A DNA stretch of 57,859 nucleotides from Burkholderiaceae bacterium (GCA_013360485.1 JABWBN010000003.1:1-57859); one strand, 5' to 3'; counted from the first letter of the stretch, positions 20,980 through 32,719 are shown. Numbers and translations are program-made. The notes: a model not told the origin generated them from the sequence alone.

Positions 20980-22026
20980 ATGACGTCATTCAAATCCATT
21001 CTGGCGGCAACCGATTTTTCGGTTGACGGAAACAATGCAGTGCGCCGCGCGGCGCTGTTGGCGCATGAGCACGGAGCCCGCCTTCACATCCTGCACGTTC
21101 TGAATGCGGCAGGCTGCAAGCCGCTGCGCGACTGGTTCTCACCGACCTTGGACTTCGACCTCAAGGCCGCACAGGCGCGCGACGCGCTCCGGCGCCTGTC
21201 CGTCGAGATATCGGGTGCCTACGACTTGACCGCCAGTGTCGAGGTCATCGTCGGCGACACGTTCGAGACGCTGATGCAGGCGTCGGAGCATGTCGACCTG
21301 GTGGTGCTCGGACGACGGGGTCACGGCCGCTTCAAGGGATTGCTCGTCGGCAGAACCGTCGATCGCATGCTCCGAATCGGCGGGCGTCCTGTCCTCGTCG
21401 TCAAGACATCGGTGCATGGGACCTATCGGCGTGTCCTGGTACCCATCGACTTCACGGCCTCGTCGGATGCGGCGATTCGCGTCGCTGGCCGGATGCGCCG
21501 CGAGGAAGGCATGCATGTGTTCCACGCCATCAACTCCAAGCGAGAGGCCGTGCTGCGCGATGCCGATGTTCCCGAGCACGTCATCAGGGAGTCGCGCCTG
21601 ATGGAAGAAGGCGCGGTCAACGCTCGCATGCGTCGCAAGGTCTCCAGACTCGGCCTGGACGGCGCGTCCATGAACTATGCGCTGGCGTACGGCCACCCGG
21701 TGCGATCGACCCTGCGTCACGCCCACAGGCTCGGTGCCGACCTCATCGTCACCGGGAAACAGGGTCGTTCAACCTTGGGCAACTTCCTTCTCGGCAGCGT
21801 CAGCAGCCGCGTCCTGTCCGAGGCGTCTTGCGACATGTTGATCGTGCCGCGGCCGCTGGACAGTTCTCCGCCGGAGGCTGCGAAAGCGGTTGCGGCTCGA
21901 CGGAACTCGGAGCGCTACATCGACAACGCGGCCCTTGCCCAGAGCGCGGCAGCGCATGCCGGGGCCTTGACTCATGACCATTGGATCCACAACAAGGCTC
22001 GATTCGTGTCGCGGAGATCGTCATGA
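20980..22026 (+). CDS. Universal stress protein, tandem UspA domains
   Basis: SFKSILAATDFS and YRRVLVPIDFT starts; nucleotide-binding motifs LGRRGHGRFKGLLVGR and TGKQGRSTLGNFLLGSVSSRVL. Confidence 0.9.
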   Translation: MTSFKSILAATDFSVDGNNAVRRAALLAHEHGARLHILHVLNAAGCKPLRDWFSPTLDFDLKAAQARDALRRLSVEISGAYDLTASVEVIVGDTFETLMQASEHVDLVVLGRRGHGRFKGLLVGRTVDRMLRIGGRPVLVVKTSVHGTYRRVLVPIDFTASSDAAIRVAGRMRREEGMHVFHAINSKREAVLRDADVPEHVIRESRLMEEGAVNARMRRKVSRLGLDGASMNYALAYGHPVRSTLRHAHRLGADLIVTGKQGRSTLGNFLLGSVSSRVLSEASCDMLIVPRPLDSSPPEAAKAVAARRNSERYIDNAALAQSAAAHAGALTHDHWIHNKARFVSRRSS

Positions 22027-22316
22027 GGCTGATGCAAATGCCGTGGACCGCGCTGTTGGACATGCAGCCGCAGAGGAGTCACCAGATCGCATGGTTCGTC
22101 TACGGATGGGTCGAGCGCGAACACGTCCTGAACGTGACCGCCTGTGCGGATTGGTGGATGCGAGCGCTTGGGCTATCGACGGCTCAGGTTAAGGCCTCTC
22201 CGCAGGGTACTCGGAACACTGGTGCGCAGGCCGAGCCCCAGGTGATGGTCCACGACAGTGGCCGAGCCGAAACCCATCGCCGCGGATCTCGGCGTCGACT
22301 GGAGTCGCTCCCATGA
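22023..22316 (+). CDS. Small protein of unknown function
   Basis: MRLMQMPWTALLDMQPQRSHQIAWFVYGWVEREHVLNVTACADWWMRALGL..; ATGA overlaps with both the upstream usp stop and the downstream start. Confidence 0.55.
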   Translation: MRLMQMPWTALLDMQPQRSHQIAWFVYGWVEREHVLNVTACADWWMRALGLSTAQVKASPQGTRNTGAQAEPQVMVHDSGRAETHRRGSRRRLESLP

Positions 22317-23194
22317 AAATCTCTTCAACCGCACTCAAGGCAAAGCGCTCCTGTGCAAGCGGCTACCGCTGGTTCGCCCGGCGATTCAAGAGTCCGGCCG
22401 AGTACCAGAGCGTGATCGACGCACTCGTCGCCGACGGACGCGTCGACGACGCCTGCTGGCTGCTTGAGCAGTTCGGCCCCATCAAGTCCGTTCTCGTGGT
22501 CGATGCCATTTCTGCGCATGCCTTCGTCTATGCGGGATCGGTCCAGGTGCGTGGCGAGGTGGATGTCGACGCCATGCTTCGCACGGGGGGCTCGTTGAAA
22601 GCAGGCGGCAGCATTCGCGCCGGCAATGCGATCTGGATCGGCAACGATCTGCACGCCGGTGCTGGCCTGCGCACACTCGGATCGTTGCGCACCGGCGGCG
22701 ACCTGGTCTCGTCCTGGAGCGTCGAGGTGCACGGCGCCCTGACGTGCGGCGGCGACCTGCGGGTCCGCGGAGCCTTGGCCTGTGGGGCGGCGATGCGTGG
22801 CGAGGGTTCGACCGTGGTGGCCGAGGACCTCGAGGTCAACGGCATGATCCATTGCGAAAAGAGCCTGCAGGTCGGCGGCGATCTGGTTTGCACGGAAGGT
22901 CTGCGCGCCGGGCACGGGATCCAGGTCGGCCAGTCGATTCGCACCGGCATGCACATCGACGCCGGCTGGGGCATCGTTGCCGGATCGGACATCACGGGCG
23001 AGGGTGCCATCCGGGCCGGCGAGTGCATCGTGAGCGGCGGCAGCGTCCGGGCGGGCGCCGGCTTCAGCCTCTACGCCGGGCTGAGTGTCCGCCGCGATGC
23101 ATGGCCCTCGTGTGGGCGTGTGGTGTCGCGGACGCGCCCCGAGAATCTGCTCAGCGGCTTCTGGGACCGCGTTCCTTGCGGAGCATCTGCATGA
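22313..23194 (+). CDS. Hexapeptide-repeat beta-solenoid (bactofilin/LbH-like) protein
   Basis: About 30 uninterrupted six-residue repeats with hydrophobic position 2 (SLKAGG SIRAGN AIWIGN DLHAGA ...). Confidence 0.75.
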   Translation: MKISSTALKAKRSCASGYRWFARRFKSPAEYQSVIDALVADGRVDDACWLLEQFGPIKSVLVVDAISAHAFVYAGSVQVRGEVDVDAMLRTGGSLKAGGSIRAGNAIWIGNDLHAGAGLRTLGSLRTGGDLVSSWSVEVHGALTCGGDLRVRGALACGAAMRGEGSTVVAEDLEVNGMIHCEKSLQVGGDLVCTEGLRAGHGIQVGQSIRTGMHIDAGWGIVAGSDITGEGAIRAGECIVSGGSVRAGAGFSLYAGLSVRRDAWPSCGRVVSRTRPENLLSGFWDRVPCGASA

Positions 23195-24108
23195 TCGCCC
23201 CGTTCGGACCCATCCTCGTGGCGACCGATTTCTCCGGGCATGCCCGCCATGCCGCCGCGAGGGCGGCGCGCCTGGCACACGACACCCATTCGGCGCTGAC
23301 ACTGATGCACGTTCTGCCTGCGCAGCCGGTGACGAAGGTCCGCAAATGGCTGGGTGCCTCGAGTGCGCGTGAGCGGAAGGTGTGCGACGAAGCGCGCCGG
23401 CAACTGTGCCAGCTCGCCTCGGAACTTACCAGCGTGCGGCGCGTCGAGTTCGACATCGAGGCTGCTGCCGGCTCCGCCCCGGACGAGATCGTGCGGGCGG
23501 CCGATCGCGTGGATGCGCGGCTGTTGGTCTTGGGTGCACGCGGCGCCGGATTCCTGCGTCGCCTGGTGCTGGGCACCACCTCGCAGCGCCTGGTGCGCCG
23601 CACGGACCGACCCCTGCTGGTCGTGCGGCAGACGGCGGCTCGGTCGTACCGGCGCGTGCTGGTGGCGGTCGACTTCTCACCTCGGTCGCGCCATGCCTTG
23701 AACCTCGCGCAGCGCGTTGCGCCAAACGCGAAGCTCGTGATCCTGACGGTGTTCGAGGTGCCGTTCGAGGGGAAGATTCGCTTTGCCGGCGTCGATGACG
23801 CGACGTTCGAGATCTATCGCAAGCGAGCGCGCGCGGAAGCGCTGCGACAGCTGCACGCACTGGCCCACGAGGCCGGTCTCTCGCCCTCGCAGTGGGAGCC
23901 CTCTGTGGTGGAGGGGGACGCTTCACGACGCATCGTCGAGCAGGAACAGTCACGCAACTGCGACTTGGTCGTGCTGACCCCGCACGGTCAATCGGCCGCC
24001 GCGGACCTGCTGCTCGGCAGCGTGACCAGGCACGTGCTCGTCGAGGGCCATGTCGACGTGCTCTTGTCCACACGAATGCCTGGTCAGCCCATCCGCCCAT
24101 GGGAGTGA
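23191..24108 (+). CDS. Universal stress protein, tandem UspA domains
   Basis: MIAPFGPILVATDFSGHARHAAARAARLAHDTHSALTLMHVL..LGARGAGFLRRLVLGTTSQRLV..YRRVLVAVDFS..LLLGSVTRHVL. Confidence 0.88.
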   Translation: MIAPFGPILVATDFSGHARHAAARAARLAHDTHSALTLMHVLPAQPVTKVRKWLGASSARERKVCDEARRQLCQLASELTSVRRVEFDIEAAAGSAPDEIVRAADRVDARLLVLGARGAGFLRRLVLGTTSQRLVRRTDRPLLVVRQTAARSYRRVLVAVDFSPRSRHALNLAQRVAPNAKLVILTVFEVPFEGKIRFAGVDDATFEIYRKRARAEALRQLHALAHEAGLSPSQWEPSVVEGDASRRIVEQEQSRNCDLVVLTPHGQSAAADLLLGSVTRHVLVEGHVDVLLSTRMPGQPIRPWE

Positions 24109-24110
24109 AG

Positions 24111-25031
24111 ATGAACCGGCCCTTCGTTTCGCTGTGTCCCGAGATCACCCGGTCTGACGCGCTCAAGCTGATGGGCTGGCTTGAAGACGAGTGCGTGACC
24201 CGCCACCTCAGCGATTCGCGCCATGTCTCCCGGTTCATCGAGCAGGTCATTGATCGGGTTCAGTTGCCCATCCTGACCCATCTGTTCAACCAGGGCGGCC
24301 GCTTCTTCATGGTCTGCGACGAGCATGACCGGCCAGTGGGGTTCGTGCGCCTCGTCATGGCGGGACGGGTCTGCGAGATGGTCCTGGTGATCGGCGACCG
24401 CGACAACTGGGGCCGTCGGCTCGGAGCCAGCGCCATCCGGGAAGCCATGAAACGCGCCTTCTTCGAGATGCGCGCGGAGCGGCTCGTCGCCAAGGTTCAC
24501 CGGGACAACGTGCGTTCGCTGAAGGTGTTCCAGCGATCCGGATTCCTGCTCGAAAGCCAGTCCCCTGCCCTGGTGAGCTTTGCAATGACGTCGGAGCGCT
24601 ATCTCCGGCGCTTGCGCGAAAGCCCCGCAGGTCACACCGACCACATCCACATCGCCGAGACCGATCAGGCAAGGCTCAGGAATCTGATCGCGTTGGACCC
24701 GGCGTCGGCCAGCTTCGAGCTGGAGCACGAGATCGAACGCGCCATCGTCGTCGATTCCCGGCAGATGCCTCGGGATGTCGTGACGATGAACTCGCGCGCC
24801 TTGCTGCACCTGGACGACGATGCGGTGGAAGTAGCGCTGGTCTACCCGGACGACGCGGACGACGCGGACGACAGCGCCCGCAGGCTGTCGGTCTGTGCTG
24901 GGATCGGCACCGCGATCCTGGGTTACCGGGAGGGCGATGCTTTCGACTGGCGACTCCCGGACAGGACCTGCCGCATTCGGATCGGGCGGGTGCTTTACCA
25001 GCCGGAGGCTGCGGGGGACCTTCACCTGTAA
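24111..25031 (+). CDS. GNAT acetyltransferase fused to Rnk-like GreA/GreB C-terminal domain
   Basis: N-terminal GNAT (DNWGRRLGASAIREAMKRAFFEMRAERLVAKVHRDNVRSLKVFQRSGFLLE); C-terminal IAETDQARLRNLI..PRDVVTMNSRALLHL..LVYPDD..AGIGTAILGYREGD..VLYQPEAAGDLHL parallels the stand-alone Rnk at 20363. Confidence 0.82.
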   Translation: MNRPFVSLCPEITRSDALKLMGWLEDECVTRHLSDSRHVSRFIEQVIDRVQLPILTHLFNQGGRFFMVCDEHDRPVGFVRLVMAGRVCEMVLVIGDRDNWGRRLGASAIREAMKRAFFEMRAERLVAKVHRDNVRSLKVFQRSGFLLESQSPALVSFAMTSERYLRRLRESPAGHTDHIHIAETDQARLRNLIALDPASASFELEHEIERAIVVDSRQMPRDVVTMNSRALLHLDDDAVEVALVYPDDADDADDSARRLSVCAGIGTAILGYREGDAFDWRLPDRTCRIRIGRVLYQPEAAGDLHL

Positions 25032-25340
25032 GCGGATAGGCAGAGCATCCTCTTGCCCGCACCCGTCGCCTTGCCGAGACGCCTGACAGCTGCCCTTCGA
25101 GAATGGCGGCTTGGTTGGATGCGGCCGCTCGGCAATCGACATTTGCACCCCGACCGGCATCGCGCCCAGGGTTCAACTCTCGTCCTCGGCCAGCCTTCGT
25201 ACCGTCAAATCGACTTCTCGATGGACCTCGCGAGCGTCCCAAACGGTCCCGCAGCTACTCTGGTCGAGATGTCAACAATGCGGCCACATCATCAACGAGA
25301 ACTTGCAACCCTCTGATTTATAAAGACTTTTTTCTGACCG

Positions 25341-26927
25341 TCACTCCCACTCGATCGTCGCCGGCGGCTTGCTGCTCACGTCGTAGGTGACCCGGTTGAT
25401 GCCGCGGACCTCGTTGATGATGCGGCCCGACACGCGCTTGAGCAGTTCGTAGGGCAGCTCGGCCCAGTCGGCCGTCATGAAGTCGCTGGTCTGCACGGCG
25501 CGCAGCGCCACCACGTAGTCGTAGGTGCGGCCGTCGCCCATCACGCCGACGCTCTTGACGGGCAGGAACACGGCGAAGGCCTGGCTGGTGAGGTCGTACC
25601 AGGTCTTGCCCGTGCGTTCGTCGACGGTTCGGCGCAGTTCTTCGATGAAGATGTGGTCGGCACGGCGCAGCAGGTCGGCATATTCGCGCTTGACCTCGCC
25701 CAGGATGCGCACGCCCAGCCCCGGGCCGGGGAACGGGTGTCGATAGACCATGTCGTGCGGAAGCCCCAGTGCCACGCCCAGCTCGCGCACCTCGTCCTTG
25801 AACAGGTCGCGCAGGGGTTCGAGCAGCTTCAGGCCGAGCGTCTCGGGCAGGCCACCGACGTTGTGGTGGCTCTTGATCGTGGTGGCCTTCTTGGTCTTGG
25901 CGCCGCCGGACTCGATCACGTCCGGGTAGATCGTGCCCTGGGCAAGCCATTTCGCACTCTGAAGTTTGCAGGCCTCGGCCTGGAACACCTCGACGAACTC
26001 TCGGCCGATGATCTTGCGCTTGGCCTCGGGGTCGGCCACGCCGGCCAGCGCCGCCATGAACTGGGTGCTGGCGTCCACATGAACCACCTTGGCATGCAGG
26101 CGTCCGGCGAACATTTCCATCACCATGGCGCCTTCGTTCAGCCGCAACAGGCCATGGTCGACGAAAACGCAGGTGAGTTGCTCGCCGATGGCACGGTGGA
26201 TGAGCGCTGCGGCCACGCTGGAGTCGACACCGCCGGACAGCCCCAGGATCACCTCGTCGCTTCCCACCTGCTCGCGGATCTTCTCGACGGCCTCGGCGAT
26301 GTGGTCGCGCATCACCCAGTCGGGACTGGCGGCGCAGATGTCGAGCACGAAACGCTCGAGCAGCGCCCTGCCCTGCAAGGTGTGCGTCACCTCGGGATGA
26401 AACTGCACGGCGTAGTAGCGGCGTGTTTCATCGGCCATGCCGGCAATCGGGCAGCTCGGTGTGCTGGCCATCAGCTTGAAGCCCGGCGGCATGGCCGTGA
26501 CCTTGTCGCCGTGGCTCATCCATACCTTCAGCATGCCGTGGCTTTCGGACGTGCGGTAGTCTTCGATGCCATCGAGCAGCCGGGTGTGGCCGTGTGCACG
26601 CACCTCGGCGTAGCCGAACTCGCGATGCGTGCTGGCCTCGACCTGCCCGCCCAGCTGCACGGTCATCGTGAACATGCCGTAGCAGATGCCCAACACGGGC
26701 ACGCCCAGCTGCCACACCACCTCGGGCGCGCGCAGCTCGTGCTCTTCGTAGGTGCTGGCATGGCTGCCTGACAGGATGACGCCCTTCGGAGCGAACTCCC
26801 GGATGAAGTCGGCGGACACGTCGTTGGGGTGGATCTCGCAGTAGACGTGCGCCTCGCGGATGCGCCGCGCGATCAGCTGCGTGACCTGCGAGCCGAAGTC
26901 CAGGATGAGGATCTTGTCGTGATTCAT
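25341..26927 (-). CDS. guaA: GMP synthase (glutamine-hydrolysing)
   Basis: [51 protein letters not shown]-terminus KPPATIEWE. Confidence 0.97.
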   Translation of the reverse strand: MNHDKILILDFGSQVTQLIARRIREAHVYCEIHPNDVSADFIREFAPKGVILSGSHASTYEEHELRAPEVVWQLGVPVLGICYGMFTMTVQLGGQVEASTHREFGYAEVRAHGHTRLLDGIEDYRTSESHGMLKVWMSHGDKVTAMPPGFKLMASTPSCPIAGMADETRRYYAVQFHPEVTHTLQGRALLERFVLDICAASPDWVMRDHIAEAVEKIREQVGSDEVILGLSGGVDSSVAAALIHRAIGEQLTCVFVDHGLLRLNEGAMVMEMFAGRLHAKVVHVDASTQFMAALAGVADPEAKRKIIGREFVEVFQAEACKLQSAKWLAQGTIYPDVIESGGAKTKKATTIKSHHNVGGLPETLGLKLLEPLRDLFKDEVRELGVALGLPHDMVYRHPFPGPGLGVRILGEVKREYADLLRRADHIFIEELRRTVDERTGKTWYDLTSQAFAVFLPVKSVGVMGDGRTYDYVVALRAVQTSDFMTADWAELPYELLKRVSGRIINEVRGINRVTYDVSSKPPATIEWE

Positions 26928-28203
26928 GGTGTCACCGATGCAGCGCCCGTAGCGGCGTGGCGCCGGAAGTAGCGGATGGCCAGCGCGGCGCCACAGGCCT
27001 GCAGCGCTGCGCAGAAGTAAAAGGGCAAGCCCATGCGCCAGTCACCGGGCGGCAGGTGGGATACCAGGCCGAGCAAAGGCGTGGCCACCATGGGCGCGAC
27101 GACCGCCATCATGCTGTTGATGGACGCCAGCGAGCCCATCGTCGAGCCCTGGGCGCGGGCGTCGGCGGCGTTGGCGATCAGGCTCTGGATGGCTGCAGCG
27201 GCACCCCCGCCGATGATGCCGCCCACGACGATCACCACGTACATCATCCAACCCTCGGTCGCTAGGCCGAACCCGAGGTAGCTCAGCGATCCGGACACCA
27301 GGCCTACCGCGGCAAGCGCCTGGGTGCTGAAGCGCGCCAGCATATGCCGCAGCAGCACGCCTTGCACCAATGCCGAGATGGCACCCACGGCAAAGAGCGA
27401 CCAGCCCACCTCGGCCGGCCCCCATCCGAACTTGAACTTCGTGTACAGCACCCAGCTCGTATGCAGCGTGAACTGCGACAACGCGGCGAGCGCCACCACC
27501 ACCACCAGCGGCCCCACCCCCTGCAGGCGCGCCAACGTCCCCAAAGCCGCGAACGGATGGACCCGGCTCCAGCGGAAGGGTTGCCGGCGCTCACGGGGCA
27601 GCGACTCGGGCAGCACGAAGAAGCCATAAAGCCAATTCACCACTGCAAGCGACCCGGCCACAAAGAACGGCAGGCGGATGTCGATGGCACCCAGCAGCCC
27701 GCCAAGCACCGGGCCCAGGATGAACCCGATGCCGAACATCGCGCCCAACATGCCGAATCGCCGCGCGCGCTCCTCCGGTGGGGTGATGTCGGAAACGTAG
27801 GCATTGGCCACGGCCGCGTTGGCCTGCATGGCCCCGGAGAACAGGCGTACCGTGATGAGCATCCACAAGGCCGTGGCCAGTGCGGTGACGAAGAAGCTCA
27901 GCGCCAACCCGCAGAAGCCAACGAGCAGCACAGGCCGCCGGCCGTAGCGATCCGACAGCGCGCCCAGCACCGGCGAGCCGAAGAAGTTGGCCACGCCGAA
28001 TGTGATGGTCACGGCGCCATACCACCACGCGTGCTCGGTGGGCGAGGCCGTGAAGGTGCCCACCAGATGCGGCAGCACGGGAATGATCAGGCCGATCGAC
28101 ACCATGTCGATCAGCACCGTGATCATGATGAAGACCATCGCGGGGCTGCGCCCGCCGGCCGGCGCCTGCTCAGGCGCGTCGTGGGCATGCCGCATCGGCG
28201 CGC

Positions 28204-28207
<4 letters not shown>
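26924..28207 (-). CDS. MFS transporter (TetA/TCR-like)
   Basis: 12-TM pattern; [16 protein letters not shown] motif [28 protein letters not shown]. Confidence 0.88.
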
Positions 28208-29673
<1,466 letters not shown>

Positions 29674-29864
29674 GGGAATGGCTCCAGACGCAAAAGCGGA
29701 TTATAGGGAAGGCACCATGCCAAAGCCCGCGCAGTGCCGCGCGGGACGTCCACTCGAGCGGCCGACCGGAGGGCTGCGGTATCCGAGGCGTTCACGATTT
29801 GTGGCCGACGGCCACGCGCGCACCGCTACACTGTCGCGGTGCTGCAATGCTGAGGACGAGTGAA

Positions 29865-30365
29865 ATGCACGCGAAGCTGGCCATCGGATTGCTGTGCGCG
29901 GCCCTGGTTGCCGCGCTGCCGGCGCATGCCCAGTGGAAGTGGAAGGACTCCAGCGGCCAGGTGCACATCAGTGACCGCCCGCCGCCGGCCGACGTGCCCG
30001 ACGCCAGCATCCTCCAGCGTCCGGCAGCGCCCACGGTTCGCAGGGCGGCGCCGGCGGCAGCCGCTGCCTCGGTGGCGGCCAGCGGGCCTTCTGCCGCAAG
30101 CAGGCCCCGGGTTGACAGCGAGCTCGAAGCCCGCATGAAGAAGGCCGAGCAGGAACAGAAGGCCAAGGCCAAGGCCGAGGAGGAGCGCGTCGCCGCTTCA
30201 CGGGCCGAGAATTGCCGCCGGGCCCGGCAGCAGCTGGCTGCATTGGAGAGCGGCATGCGCGTGGTGCGCATGAACGACAAGGGCGAGCGCGAGTATCTTG
30301 ACGACGCCCAGCGTGCCGCGGAGGTTCAGCGCGCCCGGCAACTCATCGCGTCAGAATGCCAGTGA
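29865..30365 (+). CDS. DUF4124 domain-containing secreted protein
   Basis: MHAKLAIGLLCAALVAALPAHAQWKWKDSSGQVHISDRPPPADVP, typical DUF4124 N-terminus. Confidence 0.8.
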   Translation: MHAKLAIGLLCAALVAALPAHAQWKWKDSSGQVHISDRPPPADVPDASILQRPAAPTVRRAAPAAAAASVAASGPSAASRPRVDSELEARMKKAEQEQKAKAKAEEERVAASRAENCRRARQQLAALESGMRVVRMNDKGEREYLDDAQRAAEVQRARQLIASECQ

Positions 30366-30372
30366 CCGCACG

Positions 30373-30708
30373 CTAGCCAGCGCCAGCCGACCGCGGCGCA
30401 CGGCGCAGGCCGTCACGCCGATAGCGCTGGCGCCGGGCTTCCTTCGGGTCGACCCGCAGCGGCCGATACAGCTCCACGCGGTCGCCGTCGCGCAGCAGCG
30501 CGTCATGTTCACACGCGCGGCTCCAAACACCAGCCTGCAAAGCCTGTCGGTGCTCGCTCGGCATAGCCAGCCACCAGTCACACATCGCCAGGGCCTGGCC
30601 CAGCGTTGCCGGTGCCGGCAACTGCACAACGGTGTGGTGCAACTCATGCGGTGCCGGCGCGTACATCACCTCGATGCGCATCAGGTTCACCGCGTCATCG
30701 TTCGCCAT
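30373..30708 (-). CDS. rnfH: RnfH family protein (UPF0125)
   Basis: [53 protein letters not shown]. Confidence 0.85.
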   Translation of the reverse strand: MANDDAVNLMRIEVMYAPAPHELHHTVVQLPAPATLGQALAMCDWWLAMPSEHRQALQAGVWSRACEHDALLRDGDRVELYRPLRVDPKEARRQRYRRDGLRRAPRSAGAG

Positions 30709-31144
30709 GGATCTGCTCCGCACGCTTGACAAAAGAGTCGACGAACGTGTTCGCGACCCGATCGAACACGGGGCTCAAGACCCGCTCGAGCGGGGAGCTC
30801 GCAAACGCGTAGCGCAGGTCGAAGTCGATGCGGCAAGCCGACGCGCCGGCCTGCTTGCCGATCGGCACGAAGCGCCAGGTGCCGTCCAGCGCCGAAAACG
30901 GACCGTCCACCAGGCGCATGACGACCTGCTCATGTGGCGTGTGCTCGTTGCGCGTGGTGAACGCATGACGCAAGCCCGCGTAAGCCAGGTGCAGGCGCGC
31001 GGTCATGCCACCGCCATCTCGTGCCAGGACCTCGGCGCGATCACACCACGGCAGGAAGCCGGGATAGTCCTCGACACCTGTGACGAGCTCGTACATCTCG
31101 CGGGCCGAGTACCACAGCAGGACCGACTTCTTCACATGCTTCAT
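30695..31144 (-). CDS. ratA: RatA family (START/coenzyme Q-binding-like) protein
   Basis: [59 protein letters not shown]. Confidence 0.88.
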   Translation of the reverse strand: MKHVKKSVLLWYSAREMYELVTGVEDYPGFLPWCDRAEVLARDGGGMTARLHLAYAGLRHAFTTRNEHTPHEQVVMRLVDGPFSALDGTWRFVPIGKQAGASACRIDFDLRYAFASSPLERVLSPVFDRVANTFVDSFVKRAEQIHGER

Positions 31145-31237
31145 ACAATGCCGCGATTCTAGAAGGCGACCCGACCGCGCGCTGTCGATGGCCCGGGGGA
31201 CCGTGCCCGCGTGCAGGCCGCCGTCATCGCCACGCTC

Positions 31238-31708
31238 ATGTCCGCACCCATTGCTGAAAACCGCCGCGCCCGTTTCGACTACCACCTCGAGGAGTTCTAT
31301 GAGGCTGGTGTCGTGCTGGAAGGCTGGGAGATCAAGGCGATCCGCGCCGGCCAGGTGCAGCTCACCGACGGTTATGTGGTGATCCGCGACGGCGAGCTCT
31401 ATCTCATCGGTTGCCGCATCAATGCGCTGCGATCGGCCAGCACCCACGTGCACCCCGAAGCCGACCGCACCAAGAAGCTCCTGATGCACAAGGACGAAAT
31501 CCGACGCCTGATCGGCAAAGTGGAGCAGCGCGGCTACACCCTGGTGCCGGTCAACCTTCACTACCGCGGCGGTCGGGTGAAGGCGGAGATCGCACTGGCA
31601 AAGGGCAAGGCCCAGCACGACAAGCGCGAGACCGAGAAGAAGCGCGACTGGGAGCGCGAGCGCGGCCGCCTGATGCGCACCAAGGTGTCGTCAGCCGGAC
31701 GCGAGTAG
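31238..31708 (+). CDS. smpB: SsrA-binding protein SmpB
   Basis: [67 protein letters not shown]. Confidence 0.95.
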   Translation: MSAPIAENRRARFDYHLEEFYEAGVVLEGWEIKAIRAGQVQLTDGYVVIRDGELYLIGCRINALRSASTHVHPEADRTKKLLMHKDEIRRLIGKVEQRGYTLVPVNLHYRGGRVKAEIALAKGKAQHDKRETEKKRDWERERGRLMRTKVSSAGRE

Positions 31709-31725
31709 CCGCGCCCTGGCGGGCC

Positions 31726-32511
31726 TCAGCTCCACTTGGGTGGCCGCTTGTCGATGAAGGCCTGCACGCCCTCGAGTGCGGCGTCGTCCATCATGTTGCA
31801 AGCCATCGTCTCGCAGGCGTCGGCATAGGCCGCCTCGATCCCTTCTTCGATCTGGCGGTAAAAGAGCTGCTTGCCCATGGCCAGCGCCACGCGCGGCTTG
31901 GCCACGATGGCCGCCACCAGCTTTTCGAGCGCCTCGTCCAGTTCCGTGGGATCGGCGACCCGGTTGACCAGTCCCAGGCGCCGCGCCTCCTCTGCGCCGA
32001 CAAACTCGCCCGTGACCAGCATTTCGAAGGCTGCCTTGCGCGACAAGTTGCGCGACAGGGCCACACTGGGCGTGGAACAGAACAGGCCGAGGTTGACGCC
32101 GCTGACGGCAAAGCGTGCGTCACTGGCCGCCACGGCCAGGTCGCACATCGCCACCAATTGGCAGCCCGCTGCCGTGGCAATGCCATGCACGCGCGCGATC
32201 ACGGGCACGTCCAGGCGCTGGATCGCGAGCATCATGCGCCCGCACTGGTTAAACAGGCGCTCGTAGTAGCTTTGCGACGGATCGGTGCGCATTTCCTTGA
32301 GGTCGTGGCCAGCGCAGAACGCCCGACCCGCCCCCGCCAGCACCACCACACGCACGCTGTCGTCGCTCGCAATCTGGTCCAGCTCGGTTTGCAGCGCGGC
32401 GATCATCGCCTCGGACAGCGAATTGAAGGCCTGCGGACGGTTGAGCGTCAGTCGCAGCACACCGCGGGCATCCAGGGTGCGCAGGATCAGCGGGTCATCG
32501 GTGCCAAGCAT
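31726..32511 (-). CDS. Enoyl-CoA hydratase/isomerase family protein
   Basis: LNRPQAFNSLSEAM..GRAFCAGHDLKEM..RVHGIATAAGCQLVAMCDLAVA. Confidence 0.9.
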   Translation of the reverse strand: MLGTDDPLILRTLDARGVLRLTLNRPQAFNSLSEAMIAALQTELDQIASDDSVRVVVLAGAGRAFCAGHDLKEMRTDPSQSYYERLFNQCGRMMLAIQRLDVPVIARVHGIATAAGCQLVAMCDLAVAASDARFAVSGVNLGLFCSTPSVALSRNLSRKAAFEMLVTGEFVGAEEARRLGLVNRVADPTELDEALEKLVAAIVAKPRVALAMGKQLFYRQIEEGIEAAYADACETMACNMMDDAALEGVQAFIDKRPPKWS

Positions 32512-32719
32512 GGGGTGGGTCCTTCGGGGATCGGTCGGGCGCCAGAACGTGGAGCCGCGGCGCCGCACGAGCGTTGGCGCGACGGCGCGAACGTGCTGGA
32601 CGATGTACGGGCGTCTGCTCGCGCGAGGCGACAGTCGGGCATCATCGCGCGAGCCCGCAGGCCGTGCCGCGGTGATTGTCCTAACCTGCACCGGCGCGCC
32701 ATGGGCTACACTGCGCGCC

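Noticed and set aside
25160-25190. gggttcaactctcgtcctc looks like a tRNA T-arm
   Set aside because: No acceptor stem, anticodon arm or CCA could be assembled around it
25338-25356. tcactcccactcg motif resembling the cassette A/B left end
   Set aside because: It is the reverse complement of the conserved guaA C-terminus (..TIEWE*), so the match is coincidental
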